Assembly (NCBI GenBank): GCA_945868725.1
Contig: CAMBMU010000003.1
Span: forward strand, 1 to 64,000
Source: Spirosoma fluviale
GTDB lineage: Bacteria > Bacteroidota > Bacteroidia > Cytophagales > Cyclobacteriaceae
Direction of reading: 5' to 3'
Length of the DNA stretch: 64,000 bases
This document shows positions 17,314-26,367 of the stretch, one piece after another (position 1 is the stretch's first letter; each line of letters opens with the position of its first letter). The notes beneath the pieces were generated by a model that saw nothing but the letters and a program-made list of their open reading frames with translations, did no database searches and was not told the DNA's origin. A program made the position numbers and the translations under genes.

Positions 17314-20034
17314 TTACTTATACAAGCCATTAAACAACATTTTGAAGGTGCCATGTGCCTGCCCACGGAAGGTGATCTCGGGGCCAAAAGCATACAATTT
17401 CCCCTTACCTATTTGCGCCTCAAAAGCAGTGACTCCTTGCTTTAAATAGTTTTGTCCCCAAGCCCAGCCACTTCGAAGCGGAGGAGTTGTTCCAAACCAA
17501 GCCAAAGGCTTCACCCCTAAACTAGCTGCTTCTGGAGCCAAACGAAATACAGGGCTATTTGAAAACATAATGTCTGCTTTCTGGCCCATTCCAAAATTGA
17601 TTGGAGCAGCGGTATCTACCGCCATCTCCAATACACTCCCTGGAATGTAATACTTATCCCCAGTTAGTGACTTTTCCTGACCATTCACAATCTCAACCAA
17701 GGCATTGGAAACAGGTAACCCTAAATGACTCGCTAAAGAGGTAGCTCCTCCTGCCGTTAGAATTTGTCCGCCCCCCTCAAGAAATTTCTTCAGTTGTGGA
17801 ATGGACTTGTCAATTGAAAGCCTACCTAGCATGTGATGATAGGTTGCAGGAATATCTTCCTTTTTAGGCTGCGCCCCAGTACCATATCCACCCCCAGCTC
17901 CTGGCATGCCAGGACCCATGAATAAAAGCACATCGTACTTTTCAGCCAAATTGCCCCCATCGATCTCCATTGGAAACACCTGCGCAAAGTCGAAGTGAAA
18001 CTGCTCCATGATCCATCTTGTCCAGCCAGAGGGCATGGAGCCCCCATAGTAATCGTACAGCCCAACCCGAGCAGGCTTAATTTCTTTTGCCCCTGAAGGC
18101 ATTCCTTTTACCGCCGTAGGCTTTAATCCATAGTTTCGAGCTGCTTGTTCTACTATTTTTTTGCCTGCCGCAGGAACATAAAAAGCCCCTGCTGGAATAG
18201 TACCAGAGGCCGTTTGTGTACGGTATACCTTCACTTTGCCTTTGAGCAAGTCATTCACTGCTGTAAAGGAATCATTGACGCGTGGATCAAGAAGATAGCC
18301 TGACCCTGAAGCCGGCAACGAAGAGCCTTCTGGAGAAAGTAATTTTCCATAAGTGAGCGCCTCGAAGGGACCATCAAAGCCTTCCATGATTCGATCTGCC
18401 TCAATCCCCATCTGGAAGGCAAGCGTCCAGCCTGCAGCATCGTAAGGACGTACAGGAGGTCCCCCAGGATACTGGAAATCATTCGGGTGATCCTGGGGCT
18501 CAAACATATCGATCACGTGGGGACGGAATGCCTGAGCCGTCTTGACGATATAGGAACCCTTTGGATAATTCTTTCCCCCTACAGTAAAATCACTTGTAGC
18601 CCGATGCACCAAAATACCAGACTTAATTAACGCATTTAAAAACTTGATGGCAGTTGGGAAATCAGCCTGGTCCGCCGATAAAATATAGCCCCTCGGATCT
18701 CTTTTGGCCGGATCAGCATACACGGAATCATAGAAAGCGAGGGGAATCCCAGCTCTATTGCCAAAATAAGCCTCTTCAGGATCGTCGCCTGCTGGCTTAC
18801 CCTTACTGGCCTCAAAGGAATTTTGAATGTCCTGTGCATACTTGGGATAGCGTGTCCAAGTATCCGTATTTCCTCTTTCGATGGATTTTTTACCCATCAA
18901 ATAGAAGTTGTAGAGCAACTCGTCGCCATGCCGCACCGCATGATTGAGTATCGCATAATTCATGGAAACCGAGTAGTCGATGGAGCGACGGAAAGGCCAA
19001 GGTCCAGGGGTCACAGGAAAAGGATTACCATTATTAGGAATCAAACGATCTGGAACCAACGGAATCGAATAGGGAGAAGGATCTCCCACGATCTCAGTCA
19101 AGATTCCAATCATATTGTGGTAGTAGGGAGTGGTTCTCAACCCTCCATTCCACCAAGTAGAAAACACGGATCCATCCAAGCGCGCAAAACCAGGCTTTTC
19201 TTCTTGGTGCAGTCGATTGATCATCGCCGCTCCTACCGCATCTAAGCTCGTGACAATCAATGGATCAAAAACATGGTTAAAAGGGTCACGGTAGGGAGGT
19301 CCTGCTACAACAGTGCCGGCCGGACCTGATTGGTGGTGGTTGTAAATGATTTGAGGCATCCACTCCACGTATTGCTGCATGGAAATATTGGTAGACTCCT
19401 TCATGTTGTTCATGAAAAAATCTCGGTTGTTGTCATGCCCCACATACTTCTGATACAGCACTGGGATATTTTTATTTCGCTTGGCATTTTCTGAAGGAAG
19501 CATGTACCAATTGGACATAATCTCCATGCCATCTGGATTTACATGAACTAAAAGAATGATCACCTCATCCAAGATGCGTAGCGTTTCTTCATCGTTTTTA
19601 GAGGCAAGTTCATAGAGCGTCTCGATCAACTGCTGTGCACCAACCACCTCACTGGCATGTAGGCCACCATCAATCCATACGATCGGCTTTCCTTGATTAG
19701 AGAGTGCTTTAGCCTCGGCTTCAGAAATCTCCGCTCTACCCAATTTTCTAGAAATTTCTTGGTAGCGCGCTAAATCAGGGAAATTTTTGGGTGAAGTAAT
19801 CACCAAAAGTGGTTGCTCACGACCAAACTCCGTTTGCCCAATGCTTCGGTACTCCACTCGATCCGAAATGGCAGCGATTTTTTTGAAGTAGGACTCCGTT
19901 TGAGTGAAATTGGCAAGCATGTACGGTTCACCGATGGTAAATCCAAAATGCTCCTTGGGAGTAGGAATGGTCTGAGCAAGCAGGGCAATCGGCACAAGCA
20001 AGGTCAGCAGGAAGAAAAGAACTATTTTTTTCAT
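17314..20034 (-). CDS. Secreted M14-family zinc carboxypeptidase-like protein
   Basis: 906 residues with a signal peptide (about 1-20, ending LLAQ). The peptidase domain has the zinc HxxE pair in GGLHASEVVG, substrate-binding NPDGMEIMSNWY and DNNRDFF, and the later zinc His in YNHHQSGPAG. A long C-terminal half follows (about 450-906), with a glutamine-amidotransferase-like fold suggested by DVLLFMGPGMPG and FLEGGGQILTAGG. The expected location is periplasm or cell surface, cleaving peptides. It is alone on its strand. This large form is common in Bacteroidota; the true substrate is unknown. Confidence 0.88.
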   Translation of the reverse strand: MKKIVLFFLLTLLVPIALLAQTIPTPKEHFGFTIGEPYMLANFTQTESYFKKIAAISDRVEYRSIGQTEFGREQPLLVITSPKNFPDLARYQEISRKLGRAEISEAEAKALSNQGKPIVWIDGGLHASEVVGAQQLIETLYELASKNDEETLRILDEVIILLVHVNPDGMEIMSNWYMLPSENAKRNKNIPVLYQKYVGHDNNRDFFMNNMKESTNISMQQYVEWMPQIIYNHHQSGPAGTVVAGPPYRDPFNHVFDPLIVTSLDAVGAAMINRLHQEEKPGFARLDGSVFSTWWNGGLRTTPYYHNMIGILTEIVGDPSPYSIPLVPDRLIPNNGNPFPVTPGPWPFRRSIDYSVSMNYAILNHAVRHGDELLYNFYLMGKKSIERGNTDTWTRYPKYAQDIQNSFEASKGKPAGDDPEEAYFGNRAGIPLAFYDSVYADPAKRDPRGYILSADQADFPTAIKFLNALIKSGILVHRATSDFTVGGKNYPKGSYIVKTAQAFRPHVIDMFEPQDHPNDFQYPGGPPVRPYDAAGWTLAFQMGIEADRIMEGFDGPFEALTYGKLLSPEGSSLPASGSGYLLDPRVNDSFTAVNDLLKGKVKVYRTQTASGTIPAGAFYVPAAGKKIVEQAARNYGLKPTAVKGMPSGAKEIKPARVGLYDYYGGSMPSGWTRWIMEQFHFDFAQVFPMEIDGGNLAEKYDVLLFMGPGMPGAGGGYGTGAQPKKEDIPATYHHMLGRLSIDKSIPQLKKFLEGGGQILTAGGATSLASHLGLPVSNALVEIVNGQEKSLTGDKYYIPGSVLEMAVDTAAPINFGMGQKADIMFSNSPVFRLAPEAASLGVKPLAWFGTTPPLRSGWAWGQNYLKQGVTAFEAQIGKGKLYAFGPEITFRGQAHGTFKMLFNGLYK

Positions 20035-20267
20035 GAATACAGTAAATTATACCTTCCCAATTTAACCCTTTGATTTGTAAAAAGACTGAAAATTAGTCCT
20101 GCCTTCCAATTTTTACAGGGTCGGAAAAATAGCAAAATGAATTGCTGAAATAAAGTTCATACCTGCCAAACGGCTAATTCTATCAAAAAAATAGGTAAGT
20201 CAAATCCAGCATTGAAATTTTTCTATTGACAGTAGTTTTCGGAGCACAATCCTTCCCTCAAAATCAT

Positions 20268-20275
20268 TACTTTTG
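20268..20275 (+). promoter_or_regulatory. Likely -7 element of prs
   Basis: TACTTTTG matches TAnnTTTG. Transcription would start near 20282, which is downstream of the far-upstream ATG at 20226 and supports the prs start at 20322. The upstream TTTG is not clear. Confidence 0.5.
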
Positions 20276-20321
20276 TTTACCAATCCTTTCCATCCTCATC
20301 CTTCAAACTCCCCTGATTCCA

Positions 20322-21248
20322 ATGTCCGAGGTAAAAATCTTTGCAGGCTCCAATAGCATAGATTTGGCACAAAAAATTGCCAAAAGCTATGGTAAAAAAT
20401 TAGGAGAACTAACCCTATCCAGATTCAGTGATGGTGAGATGTCACCCAGTTATGATGAGTCTATTCGAGGCTGTACCGTGTTTATCATTCAAAGCACCAA
20501 CCCGCCTAGCGATAACTTACTTGAGCTTTGCCTCCTGATTGATGCTGCCAAGAGAGCCAGTGCCTACAAAGTATGTGCGGTAATCCCCTACTTTGGCTAT
20601 GCGCGTCAAGACCGAAAAGACAGGCCTCGAGTATCCATCGCAGCCAAGTTGATTGCCAATATGCTAACTTCTGCAGGGGCGGACCGAGTTATGGCTTGCG
20701 ATTTACATGCGGGACAAATCCAAGGTTTTTTTGATATTCCATTGGACCATTTAAATGGATCTGCTATATTTGCACCCTATTTGAGTACGCTTCGCTTAAA
20801 TGACATGATTTTCGCTGCTCCCGATATGGGGGGTGTTGCAAGAGCAAGGTCTTTCGCAAAGCACTTTGAAGTAGAAATGGTGGTCTGTGATAAGCACAGA
20901 AAAAGAGCCAACGAGATCGCTTCTATGCAGGTGATCGGAGATGTAGAAGGAAAGGATGTGATACTCGTAGATGATTTGGTGGACACTGCAGGCACTTTGT
21001 GCAAGGCTGCTCAAATCATCCGAGAAAAAGGAGCCAATTCGGTACGGGCCATCGTGACACACGGGGTACTCTCAGGAAAGGCAATTGAAAACATAGAAAA
21101 TTCGATGTTGGAGGAACTAGTCATCACCGATACTATTCCATTAAAACATCCATCTTCTAAAATCCAGGTACTGAGTGTGGGAGAATTGTTTGGCAAGGCC
21201 ATACATGCTGTGACAGGTCATACCTCCATCAGTTCCTTATTTATTTAA
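20322..21248 (+). CDS. prs: Ribose-phosphate pyrophosphokinase
   Basis: 308 residues from the start at 20322 (MSEVKIFAG). A longer frame from 20226 adds 32 hydrophobic residues not found in the family and starts upstream of the -7 element. The enzyme makes PRPP from ribose-5-phosphate and ATP for nucleotide, His and Trp synthesis. Family motifs are GYARQDRKDRPRVSI (flexible ATP loop), MACDLHAGQIQGFFDIP and the PRPP site VILVDDLVDTAGT. rplY follows after 23 bp and pth further down, a recurrent gene order. Confidence 0.96.
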   Translation: MSEVKIFAGSNSIDLAQKIAKSYGKKLGELTLSRFSDGEMSPSYDESIRGCTVFIIQSTNPPSDNLLELCLLIDAAKRASAYKVCAVIPYFGYARQDRKDRPRVSIAAKLIANMLTSAGADRVMACDLHAGQIQGFFDIPLDHLNGSAIFAPYLSTLRLNDMIFAAPDMGGVARARSFAKHFEVEMVVCDKHRKRANEIASMQVIGDVEGKDVILVDDLVDTAGTLCKAAQIIREKGANSVRAIVTHGVLSGKAIENIENSMLEELVITDTIPLKHPSSKIQVLSVGELFGKAIHAVTGHTSISSLFI

Positions 21249-21271
21249 AACCAATTTTAAAATACAAATAC

Positions 21272-21844
21272 ATGAAAACACTAGAGATTATAGGGTTTAA
21301 AAGAGCAAATCTCGACAGCGCTGCTTTGAATGAAATTAGAGATGCCGGCAATGTTCCCTGCGTAGTTTATGGACCAGGCATTCCTGATCAAGTACATTTC
21401 TATTCCCCAGCGATTCTTTTTAGAGCCCTGATTTACACGCCAGATGTTCACCTTGTTGAGCTGAACATTGAAGGCAGAATCATCAAAGCAGTCTTGAAAG
21501 AAGCACAGTTTCACCCAGTAAGCGAAGTATTGCTTCATGCAGACTTCATGGCCTACACAAACGACAAGACTATCAAATTTGAAATCCCTATTAAAGTAGA
21601 AGGAAGTTCTCCAGGTATTGCAAAAGGGGGTAAACTAGAGTTCAAAACGAGAAAGCTAAAAGTAAAAGGTTTGGCTCAAACTCTTCCTGATTACGTTGTA
21701 GTAGATATTTCTGACCTAGACCTTGGAAAATCATTCAAGGTTAGTGAGGTAAAGGCAAAAGGATTTGAGATTTTAACTTCTCCGAATGTGTCCATCGTGA
21801 CCGTCGGTGTTCCAAGAGCACTTCGTGGAAAGAAAGGAGAATAA
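21272..21844 (+). CDS. rplY: 50S ribosomal protein L25 / general stress protein Ctc
   Basis: 190 residues, the two-domain CTC form. The N-terminal 5S rRNA-binding L25 domain is about 1-95 (AALNEIRDAGNVPCVVYGPG; AQFHPVSEVLLHADFM). The C-terminal beta domain (about 100-185) contains IPIKVEGSSPGIAKGGKL and LDLGKSFKVSEV. It binds 5S rRNA in the central protuberance. It is likely co-transcribed with prs; a terminator follows. Confidence 0.94.
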   Translation: MKTLEIIGFKRANLDSAALNEIRDAGNVPCVVYGPGIPDQVHFYSPAILFRALIYTPDVHLVELNIEGRIIKAVLKEAQFHPVSEVLLHADFMAYTNDKTIKFEIPIKVEGSSPGIAKGGKLEFKTRKLKVKGLAQTLPDYVVVDISDLDLGKSFKVSEVKAKGFEILTSPNVSIVTVGVPRALRGKKGE

Positions 21845-21864
21845 TTCTTTCTTTTCTCTTTTTG

Positions 21865-21901
21865 AAATCCTGCTCTTTACCGAGCAGGATTTTTTATTTT
21901 T
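21865..21901 (+). terminator. Intrinsic terminator after rplY
   Basis: Hairpin AAATCCTGCTC-tttacc-GAGCAGGATTT followed by a T-rich tail, between rplY and pth. Confidence 0.88.
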
Positions 21902-21922
21902 ACCCAGCTGAATCCTTATTTT

Positions 21923-22483
21923 ATGAATTATTTATTGGTCGGATTAGGGAATATTGGCCCTGAATACGAATTGACTCGACATAATATTGGTTTCCTTACG
22001 CTGGACCGCCTCGCTGACAAAGAGGGAGCGGCTTGGAAAAGCGATCGCCTGGCCTTCAAAAGTGAATTCAGACACAAAGGCCGAACGATTCACCTCATCA
22101 AGCCCACTACCTACATGAATTTGAGTGGAAAGGCTGTCAACTATTGGATGAAAATCTTAACTATCCCCAAAGAAAACATCCTAGTTCTCGTAGACGATGT
22201 GGCCATCCCTTTTGAAAAATTACGGATGCGCCCCAAGGGAAGTGCTGCAGGACACAATGGACTCAAAAATATCGAAGAACTATGTGGAGGACAAGACTAC
22301 CCCCGGCTTCGCATGGGTATTGGAGACAATTTTCCCAAAGGAAGACAGGTGGACTACGTTTTAGGTAGGTTTACCCAAGAGGAACTGGATGCGTTACCCT
22401 CCATCCTAGACAAAGCCATCTCCATGGCTTTGGGATTTTGTACGATAGGAATCGATCAGACGATGACCCAGTTTAACGACTGA
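21923..22483 (+). CDS. pth: Peptidyl-tRNA hydrolase
   Basis: 186 residues. It releases peptides from prematurely dropped peptidyl-tRNA. Motifs: LVGLGNIGPEYELTRHNIGF with catalytic His20, KPTTYMNLSGKAV, DDVAIPFEKLRMRPKGSAAGHNGLK (split over about 93-117). It begins 22 bp after the rplY terminator, so it may be served by read-through from prs-rplY or its own promoter. A dispersed repeat begins 12 bp after the stop. Confidence 0.96.
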   Translation: MNYLLVGLGNIGPEYELTRHNIGFLTLDRLADKEGAAWKSDRLAFKSEFRHKGRTIHLIKPTTYMNLSGKAVNYWMKILTIPKENILVLVDDVAIPFEKLRMRPKGSAAGHNGLKNIEELCGGQDYPRLRMGIGDNFPKGRQVDYVLGRFTQEELDALPSILDKAISMALGFCTIGIDQTMTQFND

Positions 22484-22494
22484 TTTTTTAATCT

Positions 22495-22650
22495 GATTAT
22501 CCGCAATCATGCCAGTGGCTCATCATGCCTATTTAAAACTGCGGATAATCGTTGACAGACCATAGGCCACGGCCTACAGGCTTTCAACGGTCCACAGCTC
22601 ATCTTATTGAACCTCAAACCTTTTTTTCTTTCGTTAGAAGTTAAAAAGCG
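22495..22650 (+). repeat. Dispersed intergenic repeat, copy A
   Basis: It starts with a perfect 11-bp inverted repeat, GATTATCCGCA (22495-22505) and TGCGGATAATC (22540-22550), around an internal ATCATGCC direct repeat. It continues with GTTGACAGACCA, then AACGGTCCACAGCTCAT and TTATTGAACCTCAAACC. The reverse complement of the whole element recurs at 51455-51584, and its right half at 61671-61740. Confidence 0.85.
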
Positions 22651-22724
22651 GACAACCAGATTTTTTAAATTTGGAATTACGATTCTATCCTTATTTATTT
22701 GTACACTTTAAGGTACTATTTTAT

Positions 22725-22848
22725 AAAGAAGAGGCGAGAGAATAGGCTCCATGACCCTCTGGCAACCAGCTCCACAGTAGAGCAAGGTGCCAAAACCTAC
22801 CCTTCGTGGGAACTATAAATTGGCGTAACTCTCTCTACCCCTCTTTCT
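22725..22848 (+). promoter_or_regulatory. SAM riboswitch (S-box/SAM-I type) upstream of the sulfhydrylase gene
   Basis: The leader carries the S-box core: TGACCCTCTGGCAACC (22752-22767) and AAGGTGCCAAAACC (22784-22797). A small CCC-TTCG-TGGG hairpin follows. A closing P1 helix can form between AGAAGAGGCGAGAGA near 22727 and TCTCTCTACCCCTCTTTCT near 22830-22848. Such elements bind S-adenosylmethionine and shut off methionine-synthesis genes, which suits the gene 68 bp downstream. I see no strong terminator between P1 and the ATG, so control may act on translation or by an unrecognised alternate hairpin (inference). Confidence 0.8.
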
Positions 22849-22915
22849 GGTTCATCTACTGCTTTGGGAAATTTCTTATGAAATAGCCACCTGAGCTCAA
22901 TTTACTCGAACCTAT

Positions 22916-24082
22916 ATGCCACACTTCGAAACCGATGCCATCCGCATTCAACAGCGTTCCAACCAACGAGAACACTCCTCTGCGCTCTACCTGAGTTCAA
23001 GCTTTGTCTTTGAATCCGCAGAGGAAGCTCGCGCCATGTTTGCGGAAGAAATACAAGGAAATATCTATTCCCGCTACTCCAACCCCAACTCCTCGGACCT
23101 GATTGAAAAGGTTTGCAGAGCAGAAGGCACCGAAGATGGCATAGCTACCGCCTCGGGGATGGCAGCCATGTTTGGTAGTATAGCCGGACTACTCAAGCAA
23201 GGGGACCATCTCTTGGCTTCTCGTGCCTTGTTTGGCTCCACCCACCAGCTCCTTACGCGTGTGTTTCCCAAATGGGGCATCAGCTCCACCTATGGGGACA
23301 TTTCTGACTATAAAAATTGGGATAAATTGATCCAGCCCAACACCAAAATGCTTTTTCTTGAAACCCCCTCCAACCCAGGACTTGAAATCATCGACCTGGA
23401 CTGGGCAGGAAAGTTTGCCGAAGCACATGGACTTATCTTGGTGGTGGACAATTGCTTTGCCACACCCTATCTACAGCAGCCTGCCAAGTGGGGAGCACAC
23501 TTAGTCACTCACAGTGCCACCAAATACATTGATGGGCAAGGCAGGGTGCTGGGAGGTTTGATTCTTGGAAAAAAAGAATTAATCGACGAAGTTCGTTTTT
23601 TTACCCGCCATACCGGCCCTTCCCTTTCCCCCTTCAATGCCTGGATCCTATCCAAAAGCATGGAAACGCTGGCCCTTCGCATGGACCGGCACTGCGAAAA
23701 TGCAGAAAAAGTGGCCCGCTACTTTGAGGGCTGCCCACATCTCGAACGAGTAAACTACCCATTTCTTCCCTCCCACCTACAGCACGACTTGGCCATCAAA
23801 CAAATGAAAGCCGGGGGAGGTATTCTTACCTTGACGGTAAAGGGAGGACTGCAAAGAGCACAACGCTTCATTGACAAACTACAAATGATCTCCATTACGC
23901 CCAACCTAGGCGATAGCCGAAGCATTATTACGCATCCTGCCTCCACTACCCACAGTAAGCTTAGCGCTGAGGAACGGCAGAAAGTAGGGATCACGGATGG
24001 ACTTATTAGACTCTCCGTAGGACTAGAACATTACGAGGACATTCTCCAGGATGTGGAGCGCGCCTTGGAGCAGTCCAAATAA
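22916..24082 (+). CDS. metZ: O-succinylhomoserine (or O-acetylhomoserine) sulfhydrylase, Cys/Met metabolism PLP enzyme
   Basis: 388 residues of the Cys/Met-metabolism PLP family. The PLP lysine is in THSATKYIDGQGR (Lys203), with the cofactor Asp in VVDNCFATP (Asp178) and SRYSNPNS in the substrate region. Most likely it makes homocysteine from an activated homoserine and sulfide (methionine synthesis). The insertion GQGRVLGGLILG after the lysine is like the sulfhydrylase (MetZ) subgroup rather than cystathionine gamma-synthase. The riboswitch upstream agrees with a methionine role. Substrate choice between succinyl and acetyl forms is inference. Confidence 0.85.
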   Translation: MPHFETDAIRIQQRSNQREHSSALYLSSSFVFESAEEARAMFAEEIQGNIYSRYSNPNSSDLIEKVCRAEGTEDGIATASGMAAMFGSIAGLLKQGDHLLASRALFGSTHQLLTRVFPKWGISSTYGDISDYKNWDKLIQPNTKMLFLETPSNPGLEIIDLDWAGKFAEAHGLILVVDNCFATPYLQQPAKWGAHLVTHSATKYIDGQGRVLGGLILGKKELIDEVRFFTRHTGPSLSPFNAWILSKSMETLALRMDRHCENAEKVARYFEGCPHLERVNYPFLPSHLQHDLAIKQMKAGGGILTLTVKGGLQRAQRFIDKLQMISITPNLGDSRSIITHPASTTHSKLSAEERQKVGITDGLIRLSVGLEHYEDILQDVERALEQSK

Positions 24083-24089
24083 AACAGAA

Positions 24090-25622
24090 TTAGCGCAGTT
24101 GATTTCTAAGCACCAAAAAAGGGCGCCAAGGGCGGTCGGGCGCCTTGTACAACTGATCGAAGGCAAAAGTACCCACGATGAGGTCTTCATCTCCATCCTG
24201 GTCTATATCCCCTTTGGTGAGTATAAGTAAGTGATCTTCCACCTGCTCCTTTAAGGTCGATGGAGTAAATCTGCCGCTTGCAGTTTGCTTGAAGTAAATC
24301 AGATGCTGGTAGTCTATCTGCCTTAAATCTGGAAAGAAAGAGAGCGTCACGATATCCACAAATCCATCTTGGTCAAAATCCCCAAGCTCAAGTCCACTGG
24401 CACCATACATGGGATAAAACCACGATTCTTGATAGCTCCCTTTCTCATCACGCTTGAAAATCCGGAGACCATGGTAGGACTTGAAAATTTGACTTTGGTC
24501 CGTATTGGCTCCATTCACCAGAATGATTTCAGGCTCCCCATCTCGATTGATGTCTTCAAATCGAAAATCACTCGACCCAAAAGCAGGATGGAACGCCAAT
24601 AGTTGCTTTTCTTTAAAATCCCCTTTCCCCAAATTTTCATAGAGCGAAAGTCCCTCTTTGGCTTGAGAAAATAGGACCATCAGGTCCAAATCCCCATCCT
24701 TATCGTAATCCACTGCAATGGAATGCCTTGCTCCTGGATCTTTCTTCAAGATCACCTCGGTAAATCCATTCGGCTTACTTAAAAAAATGCTCAATTTCCC
24801 AACATGGTTTCCAAATTGGCAGACCACATAATCCTTTTTGCCATCCCCATTCCAATCCGCCACTTCCATATCCATGGGGCGCATCAGCTGGTCGATGCGA
24901 GGCACTTGTTCCCAACTCGTACCCTTTAAGTTGTAGGTGGACAAAAGTCCAATCGAGTCATTGGATGGATCCATTTTCCCCATTGAAATTAAATCAAAGG
25001 AAGAGGGAGAGTTCCAAATGAGATCCACTGGAGCCACTCGGGTGGGCAAGGAATCGATTTGCTTAAACTTGTTTTTTGAATCCAAACGATAAATAGCCCT
25101 AAAACGATCCCCAACCCACAAATCCCCCGTTTGCGGATGAATGCGAAGCAAGGTAGTCAGGCTAGATCGTATCGCTGAGAAGACAGGTGCCTCTAGCGTG
25201 AATCCAGGAATTCCTACCTGAGGGCGCTCCTTCTTTGCTTGAGGCAATGGACTTTCAGGTGCATTTTCTAAGTAGTAGGCTTGTAGCTTTTTCCAATTCT
25301 CAGGTGTGATGTAGGGCACTTTGGAGTATATCCCTTCCGGCACCCCTTCGTCTTCCGGCATAGCAGTATTAAAATCCTCTTCTAGGTACAAGCCCATTCG
25401 CTTGCGCATGTCGGGTAGCAAAGTGGTCCAGGTCTTCTTATCCAAAACACTTGGGTCAGGCATCAGGTGACAGGCAGCGCAGTATCCTTTGGCAAGCTGC
25501 TCACCTGAAAGATCCAAATCCGATTGGGATAGCTGATAGAGGCTTGGAGGTGGCTGCTTTCGCTCGGTCAAGGGTTCGCAACCCAACACAATAAGGAAAA
25601 GAAACCCGCTAATCTGCCGCAT
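24090..25622 (-). CDS. Lipoprotein with single c-type haem motif and FG-GAP/VCBS repeats
   Basis: 510 residues. Lipoprotein signal with Cys15 (LIVLGC). A haem-binding CxxCH (GYCAACH, Cys48/Cys51/His52) sits in a short cytochrome-like region, followed by RKRMGLYL. The rest (about 130-500) is a beta propeller of FG-GAP/VCBS repeats with calcium-type DxDxDG loops such as DYDKDGDLDLM, DINRDGEPEI, DFDQDGFVDIV and DIDQDGDEDLIVG. Likely an envelope-anchored protein. It is 7 bp after cutC and probably the last gene of the asparaginase-cutC operon. Redox partner and ligand unknown. Confidence 0.82.
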   Translation of the reverse strand: MRQISGFLFLIVLGCEPLTERKQPPPSLYQLSQSDLDLSGEQLAKGYCAACHLMPDPSVLDKKTWTTLLPDMRKRMGLYLEEDFNTAMPEDEGVPEGIYSKVPYITPENWKKLQAYYLENAPESPLPQAKKERPQVGIPGFTLEAPVFSAIRSSLTTLLRIHPQTGDLWVGDRFRAIYRLDSKNKFKQIDSLPTRVAPVDLIWNSPSSFDLISMGKMDPSNDSIGLLSTYNLKGTSWEQVPRIDQLMRPMDMEVADWNGDGKKDYVVCQFGNHVGKLSIFLSKPNGFTEVILKKDPGARHSIAVDYDKDGDLDLMVLFSQAKEGLSLYENLGKGDFKEKQLLAFHPAFGSSDFRFEDINRDGEPEIILVNGANTDQSQIFKSYHGLRIFKRDEKGSYQESWFYPMYGASGLELGDFDQDGFVDIVTLSFFPDLRQIDYQHLIYFKQTASGRFTPSTLKEQVEDHLLILTKGDIDQDGDEDLIVGTFAFDQLYKAPDRPWRPFLVLRNQLR

Positions 25623-25629
25623 AACCGGT

Positions 25630-26367
25630 CTAAAGGACTGATTTAAACTCTTCTACCACAGCAGGATCTATCCCAAAAATAGTGGAATAGTCTAAGGGAG
25701 TGGAGGAGAAAGAGAGCTCTGGCTTGGTAAACTGGTTGCTACTTGCTTTTCCAAGCTTACAGGAAGAATGAATCTCTTTGAGGTAGCCCGATGCTTTCAA
25801 GATTGGCACATGGGAAGGCTTTAGCCCTCCTCCTGGCATTACAATCAGTTGGTCTTTTGCCAAAAGCAGCAGTTCAAGTACTTGATCCAGCCCTTCACTA
25901 AGCAAATTTTTACCTCCAGAAGTAAGCACCCGCTGAAAACCTAGGTGTATGATTTTCTTCAAGGAGTCTTGAAGATTTGCGGAAGCATCAAAGGCTCGGT
26001 GAAAGGTGCAGGGCTTGGAGGCGGCTGCGCGAAGTAGAAATTCGCAAGCGGCTTCATTGACGGACCCTTGGGCATCCAACACGCCAAAGACAAAGCCATC
26101 AGCCCCTAGATCACCCAAAAGCTGCATGTCGTGCTTCATCACGAGAAGCTCCTTGGAGGAATAGACAAAATCACCGCCACGAGGGCGAATCATGACAAAA
26201 ATGGGAAGGTCGAGCTCGCTCTTCAAAAAGCGAAGCATCCCTGCGCTGGGTGTCTCCCCTCCTTCGGGGAAGTTGGCACACAATTCCAGACGATCAATCC
26301 CTTGCTGTGCTGCCTCCATAGCAGCTTGAACATTAAAAACCGGAGCTTCTAAAAGAATGCTGCTCAT
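25630..26367 (-). CDS. cutC: CutC family protein
   Basis: 245 residues, a TIM-barrel fold. Typical CutC motifs are EAPVFNVQAAMEAAQQGIDRLELCANFPEGGETPSAG (about 7-43), FVMIRPRGGDFVYS and CTFHRAFDAS, then RVLTSGGKN and VMPGGGLKPSHV. Named for copper homeostasis in E. coli, but a copper role is not firmly proven and an enzyme function is possible. It overlaps the upstream asparaginase by 4 bp (ATGA) and is 7 bp from the cytochrome/FG-GAP lipoprotein. Confidence 0.9.
   Translation of the reverse strand: MSSILLEAPVFNVQAAMEAAQQGIDRLELCANFPEGGETPSAGMLRFLKSELDLPIFVMIRPRGGDFVYSSKELLVMKHDMQLLGDLGADGFVFGVLDAQGSVNEAACEFLLRAAASKPCTFHRAFDASANLQDSLKKIIHLGFQRVLTSGGKNLLSEGLDQVLELLLLAKDQLIVMPGGGLKPSHVPILKASGYLKEIHSSCKLGKASSNQFTKPELSFSSTPLDYSTIFGIDPAVVEEFKSVL

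Noticed and set aside
20226-20321. Upstream in-frame ATG giving prs a 32-residue hydrophobic extension
   Set aside because: The extension is not family-like, and a TACTTTTG -7 element lies at 20268-20275, downstream of that ATG.
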